Assembly: GCA_036924285.1 (NCBI GenBank)
Contig: JAYKYS010000002.1
Span: 4,650,001 to 4,714,000, forward strand
Direction of reading: 5' to 3'
Length of the DNA stretch: 64,000 nt
Source: Asterella californica
Taxonomy: Eukaryota > Streptophyta > Marchantiopsida > Marchantiales > Aytoniaceae
Below, piece after piece: positions 1 through 9,498 of this stretch. Positions within the stretch are counted from its first letter, which is position 1; every line of letters begins with the position of its first letter. The notes under the pieces are model-generated. The model was not told where the DNA came from. It worked only from the letters and a program-made list of their open reading frames with translations, and did no database searches. Made by a program: the position numbers and the translations under genes.

Positions 1-78
1 CACCAGTTCACAGAAACAACACTGAAGGAGCTGAAGATTGGAGGTGATGGATTTCTTACCGAGCAAGAGAAGAAGAGC

Positions 79-1037
79 TTGAGGGAGATGCTATCTAGGT
101 ATGATAAGGCGTTTGCGTTTGAGTCACATGAAGTAGGATGTGTAGATCCAAGTGTAGTTGCACCTATGATAATCTTTACTATACCGCATGTGCCTTGGAA
201 TCTACGTCCTATCCTTGTACCTAGAGCTCATCTACCAAAAGCTGATAGACTTGCTCGATGAGAGGATTAGGATGGGTATCTTGGAACCATCTATAGCTCC
301 CTACTCTAGCAGATGGTTTACTGTTCCGAAGAAGAGTGGAGCTTTGAGATTCATTCAAGATATGTAGTCAGTTAACAAGGTGACTATCAGGAATATGGAT
401 ATAGGACCTATTGTAGACGAGTTTGCAGAGGCTTTTGCTGGTCGTGCTATCTATTCAATGGGAGACTTATATTCAGGTTATGATCAGTTTCAGTTATCCT
501 CTGAGAGTAGAGACTTGACTACAATGATGGCACCTTTGGGGTTACTAAGGATGTGCACCTTGCCACAAGGTGCTACCAGTTCTGTAGCACATATGATGAA
601 TGTCATGACATTCATCATATGTGAGGGATCTCATTCCTGAAAAAACTATGTCATTCCTTGATGATGTGCCGATCAAAGGGTGTGTTGAGGAGGAGAAGAA
701 TGAGGTAAAGGATCAGAGGGGGTGCCGTAAGTTTGTTGCAGACCATATAGTTGACTGTGATAAGATATTGAGTCGACTGGAGGAGGTTCATTTGACTTTA
801 TCAGGAGCAAAGTCTGTATTTGGAGAACAAGAGGTGTTGATTGTGAGGCACCTATGTGGATCTTATGGTCGGAAACCTTGTCCGAACAAGGTTGATGCCG
901 TTCGAAGGATGAAGGAGACATGTGGGTCAGTTACCGAGGTGAGAAGGTTTCTAGGTGCATGTGTGTTTTATCATATATGGATTCCACACTTTGCTCATGT
1001 AGCAGATCCGTTGTACAAGCTGCTGAGGAAGAGGTAA
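79..1037 (+). pseudogene. gypsy reverse transcriptase, broken
   Basis: Three overlapping reading segments make up the RT. 79-261 is the N-terminal approach. 380-640 holds YSMGDLYSGYDQ with the motif A aspartate, followed by LPQGAT. 621-1037 holds the catalytic box FLDDV at 654-668 and the thumb/connection motif VRRFLGACVFYH. An in-frame TAG near 367 and a frame change near 610-650 separate the pieces. The two catalytic aspartates in FLDDV are retained, but the gene cannot be translated as one protein. The family assignment rests on motif order and spacing. The upstream protease and gag are not in the window. Confidence 0.82.
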
Positions 1038-1070
1038 AGATTTCAGTGGCAAGAGGAGCAAAGCGAGTCT

Positions 1071-1530
1071 ATGAGGAAGTTGAAGGATCTTTTGGCTTCA
1101 CCACCAACTCTATGGAAGGTAACATATGAGTTGGATAGATCTGTTATCCTTACTGTTGATACTAGTCCTATTGGTATTGGATGGGCTGTAGGACAAGATG
1201 ATGAGGATGGAAATAGATATGTGGTGCGTTTTGGAGCTAAGGTGTTAAGTTCACGGCAGAGAGACTACCCTCAAGTCAAGAGAGAGCTATAGGGAGTAGT
1301 TACTGCGATGAAAAGTGACAAGGAATATTTGATAGGAGCACCTGTGGTTGTGGAGACTGATTGTTTACCTCTCTTGGGAATGATCACTAGCTGTACAACT
1401 CTAGATATTGCTATGTTGAGGTGGATAGCATATATCAAGTCCTTGAACCCAGAGTTTAGACATATTGCAGGAAAAGACAATCCTGTGGTAGATATGTTAT
1501 CAAGGGCTAGGTACTACGGTGAGAAGAAAA
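1071..1530 (+). pseudogene. gypsy RNase H, broken
   Basis: The first part, 1071-1292, contains VILTVDTSPIGIGWAV, with the first catalytic Asp of Ty3-type RNase H, and the SSRQRDYPQVKREL stretch typical of the domain's middle. A TAG at 1290-1292 interrupts it. The second part, from 1308, has VVVETDCLPL (an Asp site) and FRHIAGKDNPVVDMLSRA, the conserved C-terminal His-Asn/Asp-LSR signature. Both parts are in one frame, so a single stop is the main lesion. It lies directly between RT and integrase, as in other gypsy pol genes. Confidence 0.8.
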
Positions 1531-1805
1531 TGATAGATGACCAGGAGGATGTGGGAACAGAGTTCTATTCTAGTGTTCTTGCTAGAAAGGATAGAAGCTG
1601 TTTTGCAGCTCCATTGGAGTTATTTGAGGAAACTATGTATGATGACGAGTGGTTGGATCTTGGGTGCTATTTAAATTCATTGGAAAGACAAGAAGGCTGG
1701 TCTGATGCAGATTTCAAGAGGATCCGTAGAATAGCTTATGGTTACTTTTTACATGGAGGACATCTATGAAATCGCCCTAAGCTACAAGGAGGTATACCGC
1801 AACGA

Positions 1806-2530
1806 GTGGTATGTGACTTGGAATTGCAGCAGCAGCTGATCAAGGAGTTTCATGAGAGTCTATGGGTCGGTCATAGAGGAGTTTGGGCTACATTTGCTAA
1901 GATGAAGGAGAAGTATTGGTGGAAGGGTATGTATAAGGATGTAGTACAGTTTGTTTCATCCTGTATATCTTGCCAGATGTATTCCAACGTACGTCATCGT
2001 GATGGATTGCATCCTACTTATCCTTTAGCCATTCATTACAAATGGGTAGTTGATCTGGTAACTATGCCATTTGGACTCGGACAAATGAGGTATCTAGTCT
2101 TGGCTAGAGAAGATCTATCTAACCAAGTCGAAGGCCGTGCCCTGAGGACAAAGACCACTACTAGTGTCTGCCGCTTTCTACTTGAAGATGTTATTTGTAG
2201 TGTGTGGGAAAGACCACTGCAGATAGGGGCGAGTTGGATTCACAAGAAGCAGTTGAGTTCTTCAAGCGATTGGGAATCAAGTTGGCGTTAACCACTGCTT
2301 ATAATCCTGAAGGGAATGGCAAGAGCGAAAGAGGTCATCCGCCAATCATCAAAGCTTTGGTAAAAGCTTGCAAGGGTAAGATCCGTGAATGGCCTAGACT
2401 GCTACCGTTTGCTTTATGGGCAGACCGTACAACTCACAGTACCGTTACAGGTTACATGCCAGCAGAATTGATACTAGGACAAAAACTTGTGATGCCGATT
2501 GAGGAGGTTGTGCCTACTTGGAATGTTTTG
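1806..2530 (+). pseudogene. gypsy integrase, broken and fused to LTR sequence
   Basis: 1806-2291 carries the HHCC zinc-binding module (His pair in HESLWVGHRG, Cys pair in SCISCQ) and the start of the catalytic core (WVVDLVTMPF with the first Asp). A frame change near 2200 leads to 2204-2530 with TTAYNPEGNGKSERGH, which holds the catalytic Glu; the second Asp site (DRGELD) lies at the junction. The listed start at 2204 is only the edge of a frame. After WNVL at about 2530 the frame runs, without a stop, into residues that match the C-terminal half of the LTR-resident protein of element B. This is an in-frame chimera produced by insertion or deletion, with no sign of function. Confidence 0.8.
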
Positions 2531-3151
2531 CAGAAGTCTTTGTCCTTAAACGACCTTCTCACCGCAGTGCACTTCAGAAAACAAGGATGGATCGAGGAGA
2601 AGGATACTTTGATTTAGAAGCTAGTGGTCTCTTCGGACAAAGTGAAGAGGTTGACAGATGAGTGCGATGCTCTGGTGGTCATGAAATCTGAAGAACAAGT
2701 GAAGGCTTCCCAGGAGATGCAGGATTGGCAAGCAAAGCTTAACCTTATGACTTCATGTTTCTATGACCTGAAGTCAGAAAGAGATGTTATGCTTGAGCAG
2801 TTGGTCACGAAGGACGAGGAAATAGCGAGAGCTCAACAAGCGTAGGCGACTGCAGAAGAGAAGGCAGAAGGACTTCGTATGAAGGTGGAGGAAGCGATGA
2901 ATTCGTACTTCACCAACGAGTTAGACGTGACAGAGAAGGAGCTTCTCACACGACTTAGAGACGAGATGATAGCAACATCAGATCCTTCGGCGAAGAGCAG
3001 AGTAGTTAGGATAACCGAGAGAATTATACGAGATTTGAAAGAACTTACGGAGACAGTTAAGTTTACGTTATGGAGTATAGGTAAGACATTTCAGTTAGGT
3101 AGTGGTGCGACTTCGGTTCCGCCAAGTGGAGGACGTGATTCAACGTTCTAG
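2530..3151 (+). pseudogene. LTR-resident U3 protein, C-terminal half (copy L)
   Basis: Three frame-consistent pieces (2530-2617, 2624-2845, 2879-3151), separated by a TAG at 2615 and another near 2843, match the C-terminal half of the element B ORF. First comes LNDLLTAVHFRKQGW, then a coiled coil (KLNLMTSCFYDLKSERD, MLEQLVTKDEE), then the C-terminal block DPSAKSRVVRITERI and IRDLKELTETVKFTL. The final residues VPPSGG are also shared. Function is unknown. It is a decayed relic, useful because amino-acid similarity persists while two stops have accumulated. Confidence 0.75.
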
Positions 3152-3203
3152 ATGTAATCTTTTCTTTGTAAGAAATGAGATCCGTCATCTTCGAGCGAGA
3201 GAC

Positions 3204-3210
3204 TATATAA
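3204..3210 (+). promoter_or_regulatory. TATA box of LTR copy L
   Basis: TATATAA about 50 bp after the end of the U3 ORF. The same CTATATAAG / GTATATAAG element stands at the same place in the LTRs of A (8600) and B (19457, minus), so it is the likely Pol II promoter for genomic RNA. The U3 ORF is therefore upstream of the transcription start. Confidence 0.6.
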
Positions 3211-3973
3211 GTGATGCGATTCTCAGACATTATACATTTTTCATATTTTCAGTTTTTGTTAGTTAATTTTCGTTACGCAAGGTTGCGGAGTGAGAGTGTG
3301 AATGATGTGGACGAAGACAATTACCTATGAAGGAAGTAGTTTGCTGTTGCAGGAGTAAATCTGATTGACGCCGACCCCCAAAGTCAGACTTCGGCGAAGA
3401 GAGTCTTCGTAGCTTTTGAATGAAAGACATTTTGAGGATCTGAGAACAGATCAGTTACTGTGAAGTGGAGAAGATAAGTTAAATTGTAAGAAGAGTTTGG
3501 AAAATGGTGGCTTCTTCTTGACAATGCCTTCTTCAAATAAGTGGGATTTTTAAGAGTGAGGATTTAGTTGGAAAAACACTTCTTAGGAAGAGTAGGGGCT
3601 TATTTTTTGAGCTTTGATGTGAAGTCTGTATTCTTCTGTCTTTTCAGGAGAAGACTAGTAACATTTCAGCAGTATTTTGCTATCTCATTTATTCTTCTCG
3701 AATCTTTTATTTGTATTGTTGGAAGGATCCCTGATCAAGAATTATTTCATTATCGTTTGTATTCGATTTATCAGGTTGTGCTTGGGTTTGGTTACTTATC
3801 AAACTTAAACTCTCATCCGGATATTAGTCCATTTCGTGAGAATAACAAAAAACTATCAGAATTATCATTGTGACGTTGTAGTACTATGTTTTGTATTATT
3901 GTTAACTGTATCTTTGTGAGAATGATCCTTAATTTACTATTTTCGATACATTGTATTTCTCTGGGTTGTTACA

Positions 3974-4558
3974 TGGGCAGAAGCTTATTCATCTGCGGTG
4001 TATCTGATGAACCGGACGTCTACAACGGTAGTCCACAACAAGACACTGGAGGTCTTCACAGGCTGTAAGCTTGATTACTCTTTCCTTAAAGTTTTCGGAT
4101 GTATCTGTTATGTGCACATACTTGATGAAAGACGTAAGAAACTAGATCCGAATGCAGATAGATGTATCTTCCTTGACTATGCTTCTGATACCAAAGAATA
4201 TAGATGTTATAATCCTTCGTCCAAGCAGTTTTATATCAGTAGAGATGTTGTTTTTGATGAGCTACAGTCTTGGTTTGCACCTGCACCTGTCGTAACCATC
4301 CCTGTACCTACTATAGAACCAAGGAGTGAGTCCACTATAGTACCTCAGAGTAGTATATTGAGTGGAGGATCTGGAGAAGTCACTGATTCCAGATCAGAAT
4401 CAGTTGCACATAGAGTTGTTGTTAACGCTAGAGTCCACGTAACACAGCCTAGTGGAGCTAGTGTAGTTTCTACACAGGATGAGCACGTGCTATTGCAACA
4501 TATGTTTGACTCATCTAGATATGTGGATCTTCCACATCCACTGGATACTTTGTCCTAG
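3974..4558 (+). pseudogene. copia integrase C-terminal part
   Basis: The frame reads AEAYSSAVYLMNR, then LKVFGCICYVHI, then RRKKLDPNADRCIFLDY and YRCYNPSSKQFYISRDVVF. These are the standard motifs after the copia integrase catalytic core. A Ser/Thr/Pro/Val-rich linker follows and ends in a TAG at 4556-4558. The HHCC finger and DDE core are absent because the fragment begins inside the gene. In an intact copia polyprotein this would continue into RT. Confidence 0.88.
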
Positions 4559-4561
4559 ACC

Positions 4562-5683
4562 TTGGCGTCTACGTCAGATCAGTTGCAAGGGGAGGTGACT
4601 AGTGCACGGATTACCTCTCGTAGATCTGAGCGGGCAAAACATCCAGTGAGTAGGTATATGCATGAAGGTTTTCTTGCTGCGCACCATGCATATATGACCA
4701 ATGTTCTTCAGGAACAAGAACCGAGTTCGCTTGAGGAGGCGATGCACAAGGTCTAATGGGTAAGTGCTATGGAAGCTAAACTTGCTGCGCTTCAGCACCA
4801 ACAGACTTGGGAGTTGGTGGACTTACCTCAGGATAAGAAAGCGATTGGTTGCAGGTGGGTCTTCAAGGTCAAGCGCAACTCGGATGGTACCGTGTGTCGA
4901 TACAAGGTCCGATTGGTAGCCAAGGGCTACGCACAACAACATGGAGTGGATTTTGAGGAGACCTTTGCTCCTGTTGCGAAGATGGTGATTATTCTAAGAG
5001 CAGTTGCAGTTGCAACTCAGAAAGGTTGGAAGATGCACCAGATGGACTTCAAGAACCCCTTCCTCAACGGCGACCTTCAGGAGGAGGTCTACATGCAGCA
5101 ACCTCTAGGTTATGAGGATCCGAAGTTTCCTTCTCGTGTGTGTAAGTTACGGAAGGCTCTCTATGGTCTGAAACAAGCACCAAGAGCATGGTATGCAAAG
5201 ATCAATTCTTACTTGCAGTCTTTTGGTTTCCACCTTTGTAGTTCAAACTCTATCTTGTATTCACTACGAATACAAGACCGGATTGTTGTGATCACCATCT
5301 ATGTTGATGACTTGATCATTACCGGTAACTATGAGGAGCTTATTTCTCAGATCAAGGATCACTTGAAATCTGAGTTCGAGATGATGGACTTAGGAGAACT
5401 CAAGTACTTCCTTGCTGTGGATTTCATTAGAGATGGGAAGGATGTTTGGCTTGTACAGCGACAGTATGCTCTCAGTATGCTTGAGAGATTTGGTATGCTT
5501 GACTGCAAATCCATTGCTACGCCATTAGAGCAAGGAGTAAAGCTAGGAGCAGAGGATGGTGAGTTACTTGATGATCCACGCATGTACAGACAGATGGTTG
5601 GGAGTCTTATCTATCTGACGATCACCAGACCAGACTTGAGCTATGCCGTCAATCTGATCAGTCAGTTCATGCAGTCACCATAG
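4562..5683 (+). pseudogene. copia reverse transcriptase (RVT_2)
   Basis: After a TAA at 4754-4756 the frame from 4769 is open for over 300 codons. It contains WELVDLPQDKKAIGCRWVF, RLVAKGYAQQHGVDFEETFA, the motif A region MHQMDFKNPFLNGDL, LYGLKQAPRAWY, the catalytic box YVDDLIITG (intact), and LGELKYFLAVDF. The end is a TAG in place of a sense codon within the FMQSP region (5681-5683). This is the best preserved pol domain in the left third of the window. It is known as the second half of copia polyproteins; here it is stranded without gag, protease or LTRs. Confidence 0.92.
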
Positions 5684-6226
5684 AGACCACATTTTGAGGC
5701 TGTCAAGCGGATCCTCCGCTACGTGAAGTTCTTGACGCAGTACGGACTTCACTACCGATACGGTGGACCATTGCTGTTACATGGCTACACATATGTTGAT
5801 TGGGCAAGAAGTGCTGACAGGAGATCCACGTTAGGTTACGCCTTTGGACTTGGAAGCGCTGCTATAAGTTGGGCTTCTAAGAAACAACCCACGGTTGCTT
5901 TGTCATCCACAAAAGTAGAGTACCGAGGAGTAACGAACGCAACATGCAAATCAATTTGGCTTCGATGTCTGCTATCTGATATTGGTGTGTTGTATATACA
6001 GACAACATTAGCAGCATGAAGTTAACTAGTAATCATGTTTTCCATGCTAGGACGAAGCACATTGAGGTGCACTATCACTTCATTAGAGAGAAGGTCAGTT
6101 ATGTGAGCACATGAGATCAAGTTGCAGATATCTTCACTAAGGCATTGCCTAGAGATAAGTTTGATGCTTTCACACATTGTCTAAGAGTACAGGATGTAGA
6201 GATGAGCTTGAAGGAGAGTGTTGTGT
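5684..6226 (+). pseudogene. copia RNase H and pol C-terminus
   Basis: Continues from RT after the TAG: AVKRILRYVKFLTQYGL, then the RNase H motifs YVDWARSADRRSTLGY and ALSSTKVEYRG (catalytic Asp and Glu sites). A one-base frame change near 5990-6000 precedes NHVFHARTKHIEVHYHF and QVADIFTKALPRDKF. A TGA interrupts between VSYVST and DQVAD. The terminal TAG (6226-6228) is contributed by the first bases of element A, showing that A inserted at the very end of this gene. Confidence 0.85.
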
Positions 6227-6631
6227 AGAGCCCACTTTTTCAATTGTTGATAGAAGAAGCTCGAAATGTAGAAGTTTGTGGAAGAAATAATGAAGATAGA
6301 AGACGAATATAGTTTTAGTGAAGAAGAGTTATTCTGAAGAGCCTTCTTAAGAAGAGTCTTCGGAAGAAAACCTTCACGAGAAATATCTGAAAATAGAAGA
6401 TAGAGGAAGTAGACTTCTTAAGAATGCATTCCTAGAGTATAATCTCTTCATGAATAGTCAATAGGATTTATAGCAGAGAAGACGGTCGGAGTAAGATAGA
6501 ACGAGCCATCTAGCCGAAGAGGAGCAAGAAATGCAAGGGACGAAGACGAAGACAGTCTGCGCATACCCTTGTCAGTCTTGTAACGAGGAACGAGTGGCGA
6601 CTTCGGCACGTGTGAGGAGTCCGGACCTAAC

Positions 6632-6637
6632 TATATA
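6632..6637 (+). promoter_or_regulatory. Candidate TATA box of the U3 ORF
   Basis: CTATATACTC lies 191 bp before the ATG at 6828. The same element is conserved in the 3' LTR of A (21988-21993) within an otherwise similar stretch. If used, it would let the U3 ORF be transcribed separately from the genomic RNA promoter at 8600. Inference from position only. Confidence 0.4.
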
Positions 6638-6827
6638 CTCAAAAACCCAGCTCATTATCCAAATCTACTTTTAGCGCACAACGATTTTACATTTGCGGAG
6701 AGAGTTCAGGCGGAGATATTGAGATTTGGGCAAAGACTCACATTTGGACGAAGATTAACTTGAGCGAAGGCTAGCGCATTAGGCGAAGATCATCCTAGAG
6801 TTCATACAACCATCTTCGTAGCGTGCG

Positions 6828-8340
6828 ATGTCTGTCACTTCGAAGTTACCACGCATTCGAGTCTTTGAGTTAGACCAGGAGGAGCTAAGGCATCTTCGGC
6901 CGAAGCTGAAGGAGCTAAGCTTGAGCTTCTTGACATGGGGAGGTTGGACCCGAGTGTCTGGCAAGTTCATCAGCCAGATACGAATGTGCGAAGACCATGG
7001 CGGCAAAGACGCATATGCAAGATCAAAGAACTGGACGATCGAGAATTGGAAGAAGGTCTTGCTCGACAAGGCGGGCGAGAAGGGAGATCTGCTCTTCGAC
7101 CATACGTCGATGAAGAGCTTGGTGAAGGAAGGCCAGGACTATGGAGAGCTCTTCGCCCATCCAATTCATCCGACGAATGACTACAAGTTAGTCGATTACC
7201 GAGATCCAGTGAAGAGGAAGATCACCGAAGCGGTGATGTGGATTTTGAGTCCGAGGCGGACAACATACTTGTCTGCGTGAAAAGTATGCTTCTTCGAGAA
7301 CATCTTTGCCAGTAAGCGTGCACATTGGATGAAGATCTTTCACGAGGAGGTACAGCGAATATGAACGAAGCAAGACTAGTCTACTTGGAGAGATTCGTCA
7401 ATGTTTTCTACTTCGGTATTGTATGGCTCACGGAGAAGGACGTCAGGCAGTTGGGCTTCGTCAAAGACGAAGAGTGCAAGGGCGAAGATCTTTCACCAGT
7501 CCGTGAAGAGAGAGCACCAAGGGAAGCAACTCAGCAAGTGGAGACTTTGCTGAAGGCTTCTGCCGAAGCCACACCTGAGGCACCACCGGTGGAGGATACC
7601 CTTGAGACAGTCGAAGACATGGAGAAGTGACGCAGCAAGAGGAAGCGGAGCCTTCCAACTTCACCAACGGAGAAATCGCAGGAGAAGCTGAAGACGAGAA
7701 AGAAGGCTAGGGGCACCAAGAAGGAGACTGTCGAGCTAAGTAGCTCGGGGACGAAGATGGAGGGTACAACCAACTTTGGCGAAGGTACTTCTGAAGGACC
7801 AGCGCTTGATGAGAGCGACAAATTTCAGAAGGCAATGCTCTTCAGCGCAGAGGTGGCAGTTCCGATCCTCAGACTTCTCGAGGAGAACAGGGCCGAGTAT
7901 GAAGACGAAGTCGGGAAGAAGCTGTCTTTGTCCGAATTGCTCGCCGCGGCACATTCAACAAGAGAACTTGGCCGGAGGAGAAGAACAACCTTCGCGAAGA
8001 GGCGAGAAATGCTACCAAGCTTCGGTTGGAGACGGAGAAGGAATTAGAAGATCTTCGACGCCAATGCGAGGAGTTCAAGACTACTTTGAAGATGAAGGAC
8101 GAGGAGCTTAAGGTCTCACAAAGAGCTTCTCCGATCGACTTAAGGAGTTATCGAACGAGAAGACCGAATTGCAACGAAGTCTTGAAGAGTTCCAAGTTAC
8201 AGTTGCAGAGCTCAGTAAGGAGAAAGAAGATCTTCGGGCGAAGGTAGAAGACTCCGAAGACCTTCGGAAGAAGTTGGTGCCGATTTTATCTGCGTACGTG
8301 ACTTCAGGGTTGGATTCTGAAGAGCTTGGTCTTCTTTGAA
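6828..8340 (+). pseudogene. LTR-resident U3 protein, element A copy (broken)
   Basis: The ATG at 6828 opens a frame to 7280 containing PKLKELSLSFLTWGGW, NWTIENWKKVLL, DYGELFAHP and ILSPRRTTYLSA. After a TGA the protein similarity continues with FFENIFASKRAHWMKIFHEE, which aligns with FIEQIFGGKKAYWAKIFHDH of element B, then YLERFVNVFYFGIVWL. Next come a Glu/Thr/Pro-rich linker, a block KLSLSELLAAAH (about 7920-7955) and coiled-coil residues around 8030-8280. At least one stop and several frame changes are present. Order and spacing match B's ORF. No enzymatic motif is visible and function is unknown. Confidence 0.75.
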
Positions 8341-8599
8341 CATTGAAGGCGGAGGTAGTGCAAGCGAAAACAACTCCAGATGGTGTGAAAGCGCGTCTTT
8401 CTAGACTTAGGCAGAAAGTAGATAGGGAGTTAGGAGAGATATGAGCGAATGCGGAGGTGCAGTAAGAAGAGTTTAGAGCACAGTTAGGTTTAGGAGTGTA
8501 GATTCAGTGAAGAGATCGTAGGGTAGTGAAGGTCTTCCGTCTTCTTAGAAAGATAAGCAGTTAGCTTAGGAAGCAAAGCAGTTAGGTTAAGCTGATGAG

Positions 8600-8606
8600 T
8601 ATATAA
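8600..8606 (+). promoter_or_regulatory. TATA box of element A 5' LTR
   Basis: TATATAA in the context GAGTATATAAGCG, about 250 bp after the end of the U3 ORF and at the same place as in copies L and B. Transcription would start about 30 bp downstream, making 6224 to about 8630 the U3 region. Confidence 0.6.
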
Positions 8607-9434
8607 GCGCTTCACTCTTTTGAAGTTGGGTCTTTTTTCATGGTTTCAGTTCTTTGTTAATTAATTTTCATTTCCCAAAAGTGCGAGCAATGTAGTGAAT
8701 GTTTTGGACGAAGATATTTTCCTCCGGATATTCGGAGTTTGCTGTCGCAGGTGTAATTCTGGTTGACGAAGATCTTCGTAGTTAGACTTGAACGAAGAGA
8801 CTTCGGCGTAGAGACTTCAGCCGAAGGTGCACCTGTGTTCTTCGCGAAGGATTTTGACCGAAGATCTGAGAACAAATCAATTACTGTGAAGTGGAAGAGA
8901 TAAGTTAAATTGTAAGGAGAGTTTGGAATATGGTGGCTTCTTCTTAAGAATGTCTTCTTCAAATAAGTGGGGTCTTTAAGAGTGAGGATTTAGTTGAAAC
9001 AACACTCCTTAGGAAGAGTAGGGGCTTAGTCTTGGAACCTTGATGTGAAGTCTGTATTCTTCTGTCTTTTCAAAAGAAGACTAGTAACATTTCAGCAGTA
9101 TTTTATATTCTTCATTCATTCACACAATTGTCTTTTCAAATCTTTTGTTTGTATTGTTGGAAGGATCTCTGATCAAGAACTATTTCATTGTTGTTTGTAT
9201 TCGATTTTATCAGGTTGTGCTTGGGTTTGGTTTCTTATCAGACTTAAACTCTCATTCGGATATTATTCTATTCCGTGAGAATAACAGAAAACTACCAGAA
9301 TTATCATTGTGACACTGTAGTACTGTGTTTTGTGTAATTGTTACTGTATCTTCGTCGTGGGAACAATCCTTCATTTACTATTTCCGATACTTTGTGTTTC
9401 TCTAGATTGTTATATATAGAAACATATAAACTTT

Positions 9435-9452
9435 TGGCGCCGTTGCCAGGGA
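9435..9452 (+). other. Primer binding site, tRNA-Asp type
   Basis: TGGCGCCGTTGCCAGGGA is complementary, apart from about one or two bases, to the 3' end of plant tRNA-Asp, as known for Athila and Tat elements. It lies 20 nt after the LTR end, separated by TATAGAAACATATAAACTTT. The usual distance is 0-5 nt. Confidence 0.8.
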
Positions 9453-9498
9453 TACAAATTTAACTTTTACTTAAATTTAGTACATTGTAACCGTTGAC

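Larger units (their letters stand above)
1..2530 (+). mobile_element. Ty3/gypsy pol fragment (gyp1), truncated at both ends
   Basis: RT, RNase H and integrase pieces occur in the gypsy order on the plus strand, scattered over three frames with several stops, so this is a dead copy. The left end lies outside the window. The right end is cut at about 2530, where integrase sequence passes without a stop into sequence of the A/B-family LTR. RT motifs (FLDDV catalytic box, LPQGAT instead of the usual FGLCNAPATF) set it apart from elements A, B and G, so it is a different gypsy lineage. No LTR, PBS or PPT of its own is visible. Confidence 0.85.
2530..3973 (+). mobile_element. LTR fragment of the A/B family (copy L), 5' truncated
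   Basis: Matches the 3' half of the LTRs at 6224-9414 and (minus) 18638-21916: end of the U3 ORF, TATA box, R/U5 leader, and a terminus TTGTTACA ending exactly at 3973. The next base begins a copia integrase codon (TGG), so the LTR end is intact and abuts copia DNA. The 5' part is missing; it was lost where the fragment joins gyp1. Element B proves that the family terminus is TGTTACA, because there it lies next to a target-site duplication. Confidence 0.83.
3974..6223 (+). mobile_element. Ty1/copia pol fragment
   Basis: Contains the copia order integrase C-terminus, RT, RNase H, ending with the classic KHIEVHYHFIREKV and QVADIFTKALPRDKF motifs. It starts abruptly at the Trp codon of the WAEAYSSAVYLMNR motif, directly after the terminus of LTR copy L. 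It ends at 6223, directly before the TGTAGAGCCC start of element A, whose first bases supply a TAG stop. Gag, protease, most of the integrase and both copia LTRs are missing. Several stops and a frameshift make it non-functional. Confidence 0.9.
6224..9414 (+). repeat. 5' LTR of element A (3.19 kb, contains an ORF)
   Basis: Start TGTAGAGCCC is repeated at 16039. The end TTGTTATA corresponds to TTGTTACA in B and L, with C to T in the last trinucleotide. Inside, in order: a TATATA at 6632, the U3 ORF relic 6828-8340, a TATATAA promoter at 8600, and an R/U5 leader (about 8630-9414) that is also found at 3220-3973 and, inverted, at 16381-17083 and 18638-19430. An LTR of more than 3 kb is long even for plants; the ORF accounts for about half of it. 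Confidence 0.88.

Noticed and set aside
3568..3873. 101-codon ORF in the LTR leader, with similar frames at 16515-16796 and 18772-19053 (minus)
   Set aside because: The frames agree for the first about 40 residues only and then diverge because of indels. The segment holds a splice-acceptor-like CTTTTCAG. It is better explained as untranslated R/U5 that happens to be open.
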